From NCBI GenBank assembly GCA_903874895.1, contig CAIQUG010000118.1:32456-96455 (forward strand): DNA of 64,000 nt. Direction: 5' to 3'. This document shows positions 29,290-38,174 of this stretch, one piece after another. Below the pieces are notes generated by a model, which was given only the letters and a program-made list of their open reading frames with translations, was not told the DNA's origin and did not search any database. The stretch is from an uncultured Caulobacterales bacterium. Its GTDB lineage: Bacteria > Pseudomonadota > Alphaproteobacteria > Caulobacterales > Caulobacteraceae. The translations under genes and the position numbers were made by a program. Positions within the stretch are counted from its first letter, which is position 1; every line of letters starts with the position of its first letter.

Positions 29290-31148
29290 CCACGAAGAGC
29301 CCCATTCCGCATCAATTCAGTCAGTGGCTGGCCTACGCCTATGATGTGGCGATCTCCTCCGGCCTCATGGCGACGGTCCTGATCTGGCGATATCGGTTCG
29401 AGCCCAAGCCGCTGCCATCCGACATGGTCTGGCGCGCGACGGTCGCCTTTGCGGTGATCACGGCTGTGGTCTACCCGCTCATCCGTCTGCATCGCGGCCT
29501 TTGGCGCTTCACCACCCTGAGCGACGTCCTTCGGATCGCACAGGCCGTCGCCTTTGCCAATCTGGTCTTGATCCCGACGTTGTTCATCACCGACCGGCTC
29601 ACGGACTTCCCGCGAACCGGCCTGTTGATCGAGGCTCCCCTCCTGGTGCTGATCCTGACCGCCTCCCGCCTCGCCGTGCGGGTCTGGCGACGGGGGGACC
29701 TGGCGGCCGCGTTGCGGTTCGAGGATCGCAGCGCCCCCTGGGCGGTGATCGTCGGCGATCATTCCGCCGCTGCGGACTATCTGTCCGAGCTCCGTCGCCT
29801 TGGGGGCCAGCGTTTCCGCTTCCGGGGCGTCATCACAGCCAGCGAGCCGGCGGATGGGGGCCTGATCGACGGCGTGGAGGTCCTAGGCGGCCTCGACCGA
29901 CTGGGTGCCGTGCTCCAGGCCAGCGCGGAGGATGGCCCCGAGGTGCGCGTGATCCTCGCGGAACTGCGCCCCGGACGGGAGCTGATGCAGCTGGTGGTGG
30001 CCGCCGCTGCCGAAACCGGAGCCCGTGTGGTTCGTCGCCGGGGCCCCGGAGCCCTGGCTTCTCCCGTGGAGGCCGCCGATCTTCTGGACCGCCCGCCCCG
30101 GCGCCTGAACCATGAGCGGGCCGCCGCCCTGATTTCAGGACGCAACGTCATGGTCACCGGAGCCGGCGGGACCATCGGCTCGGAGCTCACTCGGCAGGTG
30201 CTGGCCCTGGGTCCGGCCTCGGTGGCTGTGGTGGATGCGTCGGAATACAATCTGTACGCCATCGACATGGCCCTGCGGGAAGCGGGGGCCCCGCCCGTCT
30301 GGCGGGTGGAGTTGGCGGACGTCCGCGATCGTGTCCGGATGGAGCAGCTGTTCCGGTCCGTAAAGCCCGACCTGGTGCTGCATGCGGCGGCACTGAAGCA
30401 CGTGCCGCTGATGGAGACGCACCCGTCCGAGGCGGTACTGACCAATATCGCCGGGGCCCGGATCGTGGCTGAACTCGCGCGGGATCATGCGTCGGTATTT
30501 GTCTTCATCTCCACGGACAAGGCCGTGAACCCCACCAATGTGATGGGTGCCACCAAGCGGGTGGCGGAACGTACCGTCCGCGCCATCTGCAGCGGCTCCC
30601 GGACCCGCGCGGCCATCGTCCGCTTCGGCAACGTGCTGGGCTCCACCGGGTCGGTGGCCCCCCTGTTCGAACGGCAGATCGTCGAAGGCGGGCCGATCAC
30701 GGTGACGGACCCGCAGATGGTCCGCTACTTCATGACCGTGCAGGAGGCTGCGAGTCTCGTGCTGCAGGCCGCTGCCCTGCCGGCGGACGAATCGGGGACC
30801 GGTGGTGTGTTCGTCCTCGACATGGGAGATCCGGTGCGGATCGATGATCTGGCCCGGCAGATGATCCTGCTGCATGGCCTGAGGCCGGACAAGGATATCG
30901 CCATTGCCTATACGGGGCTCCGCCCCGGCGAGAAGCTGTACGAGGAAATCTTCTATGCTGACGAGGCGGTTCATCGAACGGACGCGGATGGCGTGTTTTC
31001 CGCCTATGAGCGCCCGTCGGACTGGACGGATCTGGTCGAGCCGGTGGAGGCCCTGATCACGGCGGCATGGGCCCGGGACGATACGGAGACCCTCCGTCGT
31101 CTCGGCCTGCTCGTACCGGAATTCGTGCGCACACCGAACCGGGACTGA
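29286..31148 (+). CDS. CapD/WbpM-like membrane nucleotide-sugar dehydratase
   Basis: Membrane-anchored member of the short-chain dehydrogenase group that includes WbpM, PglF and CapD, enzymes that convert UDP-N-acetylglucosamine to a 4-keto-6-deoxy sugar. The 620-residue protein has four N-terminal membrane helices (about 12-130), a cytoplasmic CoA-binding-like domain and a Rossmann catalytic domain. The NAD motif is GAGGTIG near residue 292, and the active-site segment STDKAVNPTNVMGATKR carries the usual Met-x3-Lys replacing Tyr-x3-Lys. It starts with GTG overlapping the heparinase stop. It probably makes an amino-deoxy sugar for O-antigen, capsule or exopolysaccharide. Confidence 0.88.
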   Translation: MTTKSPIPHQFSQWLAYAYDVAISSGLMATVLIWRYRFEPKPLPSDMVWRATVAFAVITAVVYPLIRLHRGLWRFTTLSDVLRIAQAVAFANLVLIPTLFITDRLTDFPRTGLLIEAPLLVLILTASRLAVRVWRRGDLAAALRFEDRSAPWAVIVGDHSAAADYLSELRRLGGQRFRFRGVITASEPADGGLIDGVEVLGGLDRLGAVLQASAEDGPEVRVILAELRPGRELMQLVVAAAAETGARVVRRRGPGALASPVEAADLLDRPPRRLNHERAAALISGRNVMVTGAGGTIGSELTRQVLALGPASVAVVDASEYNLYAIDMALREAGAPPVWRVELADVRDRVRMEQLFRSVKPDLVLHAAALKHVPLMETHPSEAVLTNIAGARIVAELARDHASVFVFISTDKAVNPTNVMGATKRVAERTVRAICSGSRTRAAIVRFGNVLGSTGSVAPLFERQIVEGGPITVTDPQMVRYFMTVQEAASLVLQAAALPADESGTGGVFVLDMGDPVRIDDLARQMILLHGLRPDKDIAIAYTGLRPGEKLYEEIFYADEAVHRTDADGVFSAYERPSDWTDLVEPVEALITAAWARDDTETLRRLGLLVPEFVRTPNRD

Positions 31149-31158
31149 CCCGCGGCGG

Positions 31159-32142
31159 CTAGAGCATGGCAGGGATGACCCGATCCGGTGGGCGGTGGCC
31201 GTCCATGAAGGTCTTGATGTTGATGATGACCTTCTCGCCCATGTCGATCCGGCTCTCCACCGTGGCAGAGCCCATGTGCGGCAGCAGCACCACGTTGGGG
31301 AGCTTCAGCAGCTTCGGATTGATGGCCGGCTCGTTCTCGTAGACATCGAGGCCCGCCCCGGCGATCTCGCCCCGGGCCAGCATGTTGGCAAGGGCCGGCT
31401 CGTCGATCACCTCGCCCCGGGCCGTGTTGACCACGATGGCGTGTGGCTGGAGCAGCTTCAACCGCCGGGCCGACAGCAGGTGGAAGGTGCCCGGCGTGTG
31501 CGGGCAGTTGATGCTGATCACATCCATCCGGGCCAGCATCTGGTCGAGGCTTTCCCAGTAGGTCGCCTCCAGCTCGTCGGAAATTCGCGGCGAGACGGGT
31601 TTGCGGTTATGATAGTGGATCGACAAGCCGAAGGCCTTGGCCCGACGGGCCACCGCCTGACCGATCCGACCCATGCCGATGATGCCAAGGCGCTTGCCGG
31701 CGATGCGACGGCCCAGCATCCAGGTGGGGGACCAGCCGGAAAATCCGCCGGTCTGGACCACCTGCGCGCCCTCCACCACCCGGCGGGCGGCGGCGAGGAT
31801 CAGGGCCATGGTCATGTCGGCGGTGTCCTCGGTCAGCACGCCGGGCGTATTGGTGACGGTGACACCGCGGGCGTTGGCGGTGGCGACATCGATATTGTCG
31901 ACACCGGCCCCGAAATTCGCAATTAACCGTAAGTTCGGACCTGCCCGCGAAAGAATGCGGCTGTCGATTCGGTCGGTGACCGTCGGGACGAGGACATCGG
32001 CGCGCTGAAGGGCGTCGACCAGTTCGTCCGGCGTCATCGCCCGGTCGGTCGGATTGAGTTCGGTGTCGAACAGCTCGCGCATCCGGGTCTCGACCGGATC
32101 CGGCAGCTTTCGCGTCACCACGACTTTGGGCTTTTGTGCCAT
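31159..32142 (-). CDS. D-2-hydroxyacid dehydrogenase (glyoxylate/hydroxypyruvate reductase-like)
   Basis: NAD(P)-dependent reductase of the D-2-hydroxyacid dehydrogenase family, 327 residues. It has the Rossmann motif GIIGMGRIGQAV near residue 150 and the catalytic triad region: Arg in NTARGEV, Glu in DVYENEP and His in LLPHMGSAT. The overall pattern is closest to glyoxylate and hydroxypyruvate reductases. A basic Asn-Arg-Lys follows beta-2, suggesting NADPH preference. The gene is convergent with the CapD-like gene (10 bases between stops) and divergent from the SH3 lipoprotein, with a 112-base shared upstream region. Confidence 0.85.
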   Translation of the reverse strand: MAQKPKVVVTRKLPDPVETRMRELFDTELNPTDRAMTPDELVDALQRADVLVPTVTDRIDSRILSRAGPNLRLIANFGAGVDNIDVATANARGVTVTNTPGVLTEDTADMTMALILAAARRVVEGAQVVQTGGFSGWSPTWMLGRRIAGKRLGIIGMGRIGQAVARRAKAFGLSIHYHNRKPVSPRISDELEATYWESLDQMLARMDVISINCPHTPGTFHLLSARRLKLLQPHAIVVNTARGEVIDEPALANMLARGEIAGAGLDVYENEPAINPKLLKLPNVVLLPHMGSATVESRIDMGEKVIINIKTFMDGHRPPDRVIPAML

Positions 32143-32190
32143 GGGCGATCAAAATTCGGGACTGCGGGCGACGACGCCTCAGGGATGTGG

Positions 32191-32212
32191 GCGTCGAACG
32201 GACGCTCGACGC
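32191..32212. promoter_or_regulatory. Inverted repeat in the divergent dehydrogenase/SH3 region
   Basis: GCGTCGA at 32191-32197 and TCGACGC at 32206-32212 form a 7-bp perfect inverted repeat with an 8-base spacer. The site lies in the 112-base region between the two divergent starts and could be an operator for either gene. The position and symmetry are the only evidence. Confidence 0.3.
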
Positions 32213-32254
32213 GATTTCGTTCTTAGCAAACGCCTCGCAACAGTCCAATGGCCA

Positions 32255-32788
32255 ATGCCACCGGGTCGCGCGGCGGTGGTCCTTCTGAGCGCTCTGCTGC
32301 TGGCCGCGTGCCATGGTGACCCCAAGCCGACCAACGGCTGTCGGGAGACACCCTCCGGGTTGCCCGTGCCGCGATTTGTGTCCCTGAAACATGACCCCGC
32401 CAATGCCCGCGGCGGGCCGGGCGACGACTACCGGCTGCTGTGGGTCTATCACAACAAGGGGCTACCCCTCCTCGTGTTCGAGGAGACCGCGGACTGGCGC
32501 AGGATCAAGGATCCGGAGGGCCAGCTGGCATGGGTCCACAAGCGCGTGGTGTTCGAGGGCGGCCACTCCGTGATGCGGACCGCGGCAACGCCCCTGTCCC
32601 TGCGCGACCACCCCGCGGCAGACGCCCGCGTGACCGCCGTTCTGGCCAGCCACGCCATCGCCGGACTCAAGAGCTGCAAGGACAACTGGTGCCAGGTCAC
32701 CGTGGACCGGGCCTCCGGCTGGGCACCGCGCGCGGAGCTCTGGGGTGCCGAGACCCCGCCCCCGGGGGAGGGGTGCAAGCGGCCTTAG
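32255..32788 (+). CDS. SH3-domain lipoprotein
   Basis: Putative lipoprotein of 177 residues. The signal peptide ends in a lipobox (LLAAC, near Cys19), and the mature part carries two bacterial SH3-like units of the SH3_4 type (about 33-95 and 105-170). The repeated [12 protein letters not shown] and SLRDHP motifs support this. The domains bind peptides or glycans of the envelope, and no enzymatic motif is present. The start is inferred from the signal peptide because no clear ribosome site precedes ATG 32255. fabA begins 170 bases downstream, so a separate promoter is likely there. Confidence 0.75.
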   Translation: MPPGRAAVVLLSALLLAACHGDPKPTNGCRETPSGLPVPRFVSLKHDPANARGGPGDDYRLLWVYHNKGLPLLVFEETADWRRIKDPEGQLAWVHKRVVFEGGHSVMRTAATPLSLRDHPAADARVTAVLASHAIAGLKSCKDNWCQVTVDRASGWAPRAELWGAETPPPGEGCKRP

Positions 32789-32866
32789 TCGACGGTCCGG
32801 CTTCTCTCCGCGCCCCGGCCCGGGTCCCGCTCGACAAACTTGCGCAGTTGAGGCGACGCGCCCTCT

Positions 32867-32888
32867 GTTGTAACCCACAACCTACAAC
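32867..32888. promoter_or_regulatory. Inverted repeat upstream of fabA
   Basis: GTTGTA at 32867-32872 and TACAAC at 32883-32888 form a perfect 6-bp inverted repeat with a 10-base spacer, in an AT-rich patch that stands out from its GC-rich surroundings. It lies 71 bases before the fabA ATG and could be an operator controlling the fab genes. No known consensus is matched. Confidence 0.3.
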
Positions 32889-32958
32889 CTTCGGGCTGGG
32901 CCCCGCGCGACGCCGCGCGACCCCTGATCCAGCCCCCCGTCAGGAACGTTTCCCGGGA

Positions 32959-33477
32959 ATGACCACTCAAAAATCCAGCTATGATCGTGAAGACCTGCTC
33001 GCCTGCGCCCGCGGCGAACTGTTCGGCCCCGGCAATGCCCAGCTGCCGGCCCCGCCGATGCTGATGATGGACCGCATCACCGAGATCAACGCCACCGGCG
33101 GCAAGCACGGCAAGGGCTTCATCCAGGCGGAGCTGGATATTCATCCGGACCAGTGGTTCTTCCAGTGCCACTTCCTCAACGATCCCGTGATGCCGGGCAG
33201 CCTCGGGCTGGATGCCATGTGGCAGCTCGTGGGCTTCTTCCTCGGATGGTCCGGCAAGCCGGGCAAGGGCCGCGCGCTCCACGCCGGCGAAGTGAAATTC
33301 TCCGGACAGGTGACGCCGAAGATCAAGAAGATCACCTATCTGATCGACATGTCCCGGGTCATTGATCGTCGTCTTGTGATGGGAATCGGCGACGCCGTGA
33401 TGGAAGCGGACGGAAAGGCCATCTATACCGCGAAGGATCTCCGCGTCGGGCTTTTCGATCCCAAGGATCTGGTCTGA
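32959..33477 (+). CDS. fabA: 3-hydroxydecanoyl-ACP dehydratase/isomerase
   Basis: Dehydrates 3-hydroxydecanoyl-ACP and isomerises the trans-2 double bond to cis-3, the first committed step of anaerobic unsaturated fatty acid synthesis. The 172-residue protein equals the E. coli length and has the catalytic His71 in QCHFLNDP and Asp85 in GLDAM on the hot-dog fold. It heads a fabA-fabB-fabI run with short gaps (35 and 42 bases). The open frame continuing upstream overlaps the SH3 gene and is rejected as a start because ATG 32959 gives the family N-terminus. Confidence 0.95.
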   Translation: MTTQKSSYDREDLLACARGELFGPGNAQLPAPPMLMMDRITEINATGGKHGKGFIQAELDIHPDQWFFQCHFLNDPVMPGSLGLDAMWQLVGFFLGWSGKPGKGRALHAGEVKFSGQVTPKIKKITYLIDMSRVIDRRLVMGIGDAVMEADGKAIYTAKDLRVGLFDPKDLV

Positions 33478-33512
33478 CGCCCATAAAAAACTAAGACAGG
33501 GAAGACCAGAGC

Positions 33513-34739
33513 ATGCGTCGTGTCGCCATCACAGGCATCGGTATTGTCTCCAGCATCGGAAACTCGAAGGAAGAGGTGACGGACTCCCTGCGGGAATCCC
33601 GCTCCGGCGTGGTGGCGTCGCAGGAATACACCGACCTCGGCTTCCGCAGCCGCGTGCACGCCCCCGTTACTCTGGACTGGGAGGCGATCGTCGACCGTCG
33701 CGCATCCCGGTTCCTCGCGGACGGCACAGCCTACGCCCACGTGGCCATGGAGCAGGCGATCGCCGATGCCGGTCTCTCCGCCGAGGAGATCTCGGATGAG
33801 CGGATCGGCCTGATCGTCGGCTCCGGCGGACCTTCGGCCCGGACCATTGTCGCGGCCGCGGACACCACACGGGACAAGGGCCCCAAGCGCATCGGCCCCT
33901 TTGCCGTGCCCAAGGCCATGAGCTCGGGCGCGTCGGCGGTGCTCTCCACCTGGTTCAAGATCCGCGGGATCAACTATTCGATCTCGTCGGCCTGCGCGAC
34001 CTCGACCCATTGCATCGGTGCGGCGGCGGAGCAGATCATGCTCGGCCGTCAGGACGTGATGTTCGCCGGCGGTTGCGAGGAGCTCGACTGGTCCCTGTCA
34101 AACCTGTTCGACGCCATGGGGGCCATGTCCTCGAAGTTCAACGACACCCCATCCGTGGCCTCCCGGGCCTACGACCGGGATCGGGACGGCTTCGTGATTG
34201 CGGGCGGGGCCGGCATGCTGGTGCTGGAAGACCTCGACCGGGCCCGGGCCCGGGGTGCGCCGATCTATGCCGAGATCACCGGATATGCCGCCAATTCCGA
34301 TGGCCATGACATGGTCGCCCCCTCGGGCGAGGGCGCGGTGCGCTGCATGAAACTCGCCATGGAAGGCTTCGGCGGTCGCAAGCCGGGCAGGATCGACTAC
34401 CTCAACCCGCACGGTACCGGTACGCCGGTGGGAGACGAGAAGGAGATCGGGGCGATCACCGAGGTGTTCGGCGACGCCATGCCGCCGGTCTCGTCCACCA
34501 AGTCGCTGACCGGCCACTCGCTGGGTGCGGCGGGCGTGCAGGAGGCGATCTACAGCCTCCTGATGATGAAGTCCGGCTTCATCGCCAAGAGCGCGCACAT
34601 CGACAATCTCGATCCTGCCTTCGCGGGCGCGAACATCGTGCGCGAGACCATTTCCAACGCCCGCCTGGACACGGTCATGTCCAACAGCTTCGGTTTCGGC
34701 GGCACCAATGGCTGCCTGATCATGAGCCGCGTCGACTGA
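33513..34739 (+). CDS. fabB: 3-oxoacyl-ACP synthase I
   Basis: Condensing enzyme that elongates acyl-ACP with malonyl-ACP and is required with FabA to make unsaturated fatty acids. The 408-residue protein shows the Cys-His-His triad: Cys161 in [10 protein letters not shown], His300 in [11 protein letters not shown] and His335 in [10 protein letters not shown]. These, together with its place after fabA, favour FabB over FabF. The gene is followed by fabI in the same transcript. AGGGA precedes the ATG in a normal position. Confidence 0.94.
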   Translation: MRRVAITGIGIVSSIGNSKEEVTDSLRESRSGVVASQEYTDLGFRSRVHAPVTLDWEAIVDRRASRFLADGTAYAHVAMEQAIADAGLSAEEISDERIGLIVGSGGPSARTIVAAADTTRDKGPKRIGPFAVPKAMSSGASAVLSTWFKIRGINYSISSACATSTHCIGAAAEQIMLGRQDVMFAGGCEELDWSLSNLFDAMGAMSSKFNDTPSVASRAYDRDRDGFVIAGGAGMLVLEDLDRARARGAPIYAEITGYAANSDGHDMVAPSGEGAVRCMKLAMEGFGGRKPGRIDYLNPHGTGTPVGDEKEIGAITEVFGDAMPPVSSTKSLTGHSLGAAGVQEAIYSLLMMKSGFIAKSAHIDNLDPAFAGANIVRETISNARLDTVMSNSFGFGGTNGCLIMSRVD

Positions 34740-34781
34740 CCACCGCCCGGAGCGTTCCAGGACCCTTTAGAGAGCATCGCA

Positions 34782-35594
34782 ATGGCTGAAGAGATGAACC
34801 TGCCCAAGGGCGACCTGATGAAGGGCAAGAAGGGCCTCATCATGGGGGTCGCCAATCACAACTCCATCGCCTGGGGCATTGCCAGCCAACTGGCGGCCCA
34901 GGGGGCGGAAATCGCCTTCAGCTATATCGAGGCCATGGAGAAGCGGGTCCGTCCGCTCGGCGAATCCATCGGCGTGAAGGTGTTCGTCCCGGCCGAGGTC
35001 ACCGACGACGCGTCGATGGACACGGCCTTCGCCACGCTGGAAAAGGAATTCGGGACGCTGGACTTCGTGGTCCACGCCATCGCCTTTTCCGACAAGAACG
35101 AACTTCGCGGCTCGTTCGTCGACAATACGACCCGGGAAAACTTCCTGAATTCCATGAACATTTCCGCCTACTCCTTCGTCGACGTGGCGCGGCGGGCGGA
35201 AAAGCTGATGCCGAACGGCGGCTCGATGATCACCCTGACCTATCTGGGGTCCGAGCGGGTGATCCCGAACTACAACGTCATGGGCGTCTGCAAGGCCGCC
35301 CTGGAAGCCGCGACCCGCTACATCGCCCGGGATCTCGGGCCGAAGGGCATTCGCGTGAATGCCATCTCCGCCGGGGCCATCCGCACCCTGTCCCTGGCCG
35401 GTATTCAGGACGGCCGCAAGATGATCGCCCAGGGCCGGCAGTTCTCCGCGCTGAAAGAGGACACCTCCGTCGAAGGCGTGGCGGGCTGCGCGCTCTGGCT
35501 CCTGTCGGAACTCGGCCGCTCGACCACCGGCGAGGTCATTCACGTGGACGCGGGCTTCCACATGATCGGCCTGCCGGACGAGGCACCCGAATAG
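34782..35594 (+). CDS. fabI: Enoyl-ACP reductase (NADH) FabI
   Basis: Reduces enoyl-ACP with NADH to complete each elongation cycle. The 270-residue short-chain reductase has the GVANHNSIAWGIA nucleotide-binding motif (near 21-33) and the Tyr-x6-Lys active site in NYNVMGVCK, typical of FabI. The protein has an N-terminal extension of about twelve residues (MAEEMNLPKGDL) before the usual start of the domain; a later ATG (codon 13) is possible. It is the last gene of the fabA-fabB-fabI run and is followed by two copies of a 12-bp direct repeat. Confidence 0.93.
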   Translation: MAEEMNLPKGDLMKGKKGLIMGVANHNSIAWGIASQLAAQGAEIAFSYIEAMEKRVRPLGESIGVKVFVPAEVTDDASMDTAFATLEKEFGTLDFVVHAIAFSDKNELRGSFVDNTTRENFLNSMNISAYSFVDVARRAEKLMPNGGSMITLTYLGSERVIPNYNVMGVCKAALEAATRYIARDLGPKGIRVNAISAGAIRTLSLAGIQDGRKMIAQGRQFSALKEDTSVEGVAGCALWLLSELGRSTTGEVIHVDAGFHMIGLPDEAPE

Positions 35595-35604
35595 GCGGCC
35601 GGAT

Positions 35605-35633
35605 ATCCTTCGGGACGTGAAATCCTTCGGGAC
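35605..35633. repeat. Tandem 12-bp direct repeat between fabI and amn
   Basis: ATCCTTCGGGAC occurs at 35605-35616 and again at 35622-35633, 17 bases apart, just after the fabI stop and about 60 bases before amn. Two identical sites on one face at about 1.6 helical turns could be a regulator binding site, or slippage of a short duplication. No hairpin is formed. Confidence 0.45.
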
Positions 35634-35692
35634 AGGGGCAAAATCGCCATCGCCTGTCTCGCCGGTTTCACGATCCGGCGCTACACTGCGTC

Positions 35693-37144
35693 ATGACTGA
35701 GCTGACCACACCCGACGCCGTCGTCGACGCCCTCGAGGGAACCTACTCTGCCGCCGTCGAGCGGCTCCGCACCGCCCTCCACCACTATCTGAGCACGGGC
35801 GAACCGCCGGATCAGGCCGCCCGGCTGAATGGGGCCTTCACCTACCCCGAGCTGCGCCTCACCTACCGGCAGGTCGGAGCAATTCCCCGGCCCCACCGGG
35901 CGTATGCCCTGCTTCGCCATCCGGGGGTCTATGCGGTCACCCTGACCCGACCAGCCCTCTTCCGCCCGTATCTGCGGGAGCAGCTGCAGCTGTTGATGCA
36001 GGACTTCCCGGTGACGATCGAGGTCCGGCCGTCGGAGGTGGAAATTCCCTACCCCTACGTCCTCGACGGGGCAGTGGACCTCGACCTGCAGGGGGCGGTC
36101 AGTGCCGACCTGGCCCGCTGGTTCCCGACCACCCACCTGTCCCAGATCGGCGATGAAGTGGCCGACGGGGTGTGGGAGCCGGCACTGACCGATCCAGAGC
36201 CGCTGGCCTTGTTCGACGCCCTGCGCATTGACTTCAGCCTCGCGCGATTGAAGCACTACACGGGCGCGCCGGCGGAACACACCCAGCCCTATGTGCTGTT
36301 CACCAACTATCACCGCTATGTGGACGAGTTTGTCCGCTGGGGGATCGCAGAGATCGCCCGGGGCGGCCCCTACACCCAACTGTCCTGTTGCGGCGGGGTG
36401 CTGGTGGACCGACATACCCCCGACGCGGAACGGCTGGTGTCCGAGGCTCCGTGGCGCAAGCACCAGATGCCCGCCTACCACCTGATGCGCGAGGACGGAC
36501 AGGGAGTCACCCTGGTGAACATCGGCGTCGGTCCCTCCAACGCCAAGACGATCACCGACCACCTGGCCGTGCTGCGGCCTCAGGCGTGGATGATGATCGG
36601 CCACTGCGGCGGCCTGCGTCCCAGCCAGACCATCGGCGACTATGTGCTGGCCCATGCGTACCTGCGGGACGATCACGTGCTGGATGACGCCCTGCCGCCG
36701 GAAATCCCCATTCCGCCCATCGCCGAGGTCCAGCTGGCCCTGTCCCGGGCGGCGGAGCGGGTGACGGGCGAGAGCGGCGACGCCCTCAAGAGGCGCCTGC
36801 GCACCGGCACGGTCGTGACCACCGACGATCGGAACTGGGAGCTGCGCTACACCATATCCGCCCTGCGCTTCAACCAGTCCCGGGCGGTGGCGATCGACAT
36901 GGAGAGCGCGACCATTGCCGCCCAGGGTTATCGCTTCCGGGTGCCCTACGGCACATTGCTGTGCGTCTCGGACAAGCCCCTGCATGGGGAACTGAAACTG
37001 CCCGGCCAGGCCAACCAGTTCTACGAGCAGGCCATCAGCCAGCATCTGCGGATCGGCATCACTGCCGTGGATGTCTTGCGGGACGAGGGCGCCCGGCTGC
37101 ACAGCCGCAAGCTGAGAGCCTTCGACGAACCGCCCTTCCGGTGA
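35693..37144 (+). CDS. amn: AMP nucleosidase
   Basis: Hydrolyses AMP to adenine and ribose 5-phosphate, a control point of the adenylate pool. The 483-residue length and two-domain layout match AMP nucleosidase. The N-terminal AMN domain spans about 1-180. The C-terminal nucleoside-phosphorylase-like domain has the LVNIGVGPSNAKT, GHCGGLRPSQ and IDMESATIAAQGYRF motifs, the last containing the catalytic region. ATG at 35693 is preceded by a small inverted repeat (CGCCGG/CCGGCG, about 35665-35685) that may belong to its promoter region. It is followed by a phosphatase gene on the same strand after about 100 bases. Confidence 0.92.
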   Translation: MTELTTPDAVVDALEGTYSAAVERLRTALHHYLSTGEPPDQAARLNGAFTYPELRLTYRQVGAIPRPHRAYALLRHPGVYAVTLTRPALFRPYLREQLQLLMQDFPVTIEVRPSEVEIPYPYVLDGAVDLDLQGAVSADLARWFPTTHLSQIGDEVADGVWEPALTDPEPLALFDALRIDFSLARLKHYTGAPAEHTQPYVLFTNYHRYVDEFVRWGIAEIARGGPYTQLSCCGGVLVDRHTPDAERLVSEAPWRKHQMPAYHLMREDGQGVTLVNIGVGPSNAKTITDHLAVLRPQAWMMIGHCGGLRPSQTIGDYVLAHAYLRDDHVLDDALPPEIPIPPIAEVQLALSRAAERVTGESGDALKRRLRTGTVVTTDDRNWELRYTISALRFNQSRAVAIDMESATIAAQGYRFRVPYGTLLCVSDKPLHGELKLPGQANQFYEQAISQHLRIGITAVDVLRDEGARLHSRKLRAFDEPPFR

Positions 37145-37244
37145 TGACGTCCGAAGATCGTGGCCGGGCACCGCAGCCGGGGACGGTCCCTGTTCATCGG
37201 CCCTCGCAACCTGGCGCTCCGTCCCCTAGAGTTGAGGCATGACC

Positions 37245-38021
37245 ATGAGCCGAATCCTAGCCTTCGAGGGCGTCGACAATTTCCGGGACTACGGGGATTA
37301 TGCGACGCACCATGGGGCCCGCCTGACCCGCGGCGTCCTGTATCGCTCCGCGCACCACGCCAGAGCCACGGATGCAGACCTTCAGAAGATGGCCGGTCTG
37401 GGCGTCGCCACCATCGTCGATCTGCGCCGCAAGAGCGAGCGGGAGCGGGAACCCTCCCGTCGGCCGACCGCCTTCTCCGCGAGGGTGATCGACAATGACA
37501 TCGGCGATGTGGGTGTCGCGCCGCACATGACCTTTGTCGCCAACAATGAGCTGACCCCCGCCTCCGTGCGCGGGTTCATGGTCGAGGAATATCGCCGCAT
37601 TCCCTTCGAGCCGCGACATCTCGATCTCTACCGCCGCTACTTCCAGGCCGTGGCAGCCGCCGAAGGGCCGGTGGTGATCCACTGCGCCGCGGGCAAGGAC
37701 CGGACCGGGCTGCTGGCGGCCCTGACACACAAGGTCGTGGGCGTCCATGACGACGACATCTACGAGGACTATATCCTGACCAATGCCGCCGCCCGGATCG
37801 AGGAGCGGGCCCCGGGGGTCCAGCAGACACTCCGGGAAAACACCGGCAGAACCCCGTCGGTGGAAGCGGTAAAGGCCTTTCTGGGCGTGCTGCCGGACTA
37901 TCTCGAAGCGGCTTTCGACGAGATCGATTCCGGTCATGGTGCCCTGGACGCCTATCTGGAGCGGGCCCTGGGCGTCGACGCGGATCTGAAGGCGCGGATC
38001 CGGGCCCGGCTGCTGGCCTGA
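37245..38021 (+). CDS. Tyrosine-protein phosphatase (DSP/PTP-like, CX5R)
   Basis: Cytosolic phosphatase with the cysteine-dependent CX5R loop HCAAGKDRTG (Cys147, Arg153) near the middle of a 258-residue protein. The first part, NFRDYGDY followed by a RGVLYRSAHH segment, is the signature of the Y_phosphatase3 group of bacterial tyrosine or dual-specificity phosphatases. A general acid aspartate is expected in the preceding loop. ATG at 37245 is preferred because GAGG lies 7 bases before it; ATG 37239 is too close. The target protein is unknown. maeB follows after about 150 bases. Confidence 0.82.
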   Translation: MSRILAFEGVDNFRDYGDYATHHGARLTRGVLYRSAHHARATDADLQKMAGLGVATIVDLRRKSEREREPSRRPTAFSARVIDNDIGDVGVAPHMTFVANNELTPASVRGFMVEEYRRIPFEPRHLDLYRRYFQAVAAAEGPVVIHCAAGKDRTGLLAALTHKVVGVHDDDIYEDYILTNAAARIEERAPGVQQTLRENTGRTPSVEAVKAFLGVLPDYLEAAFDEIDSGHGALDAYLERALGVDADLKARIRARLLA

Positions 38022-38174
38022 TCGCGGCCTTCCGGAATGGGCCTCGTCTGACCTTCCGCCGCGGCAGTGATGATTCAGCGGACGGAACAATGCTATGCAG
38101 AGGACGAAGCCCGCGCCAGCCGTGCGGCCGTCATCGAACCGCCCTCGACGTCGGGGGGCTGAAGCAGGAAGATC

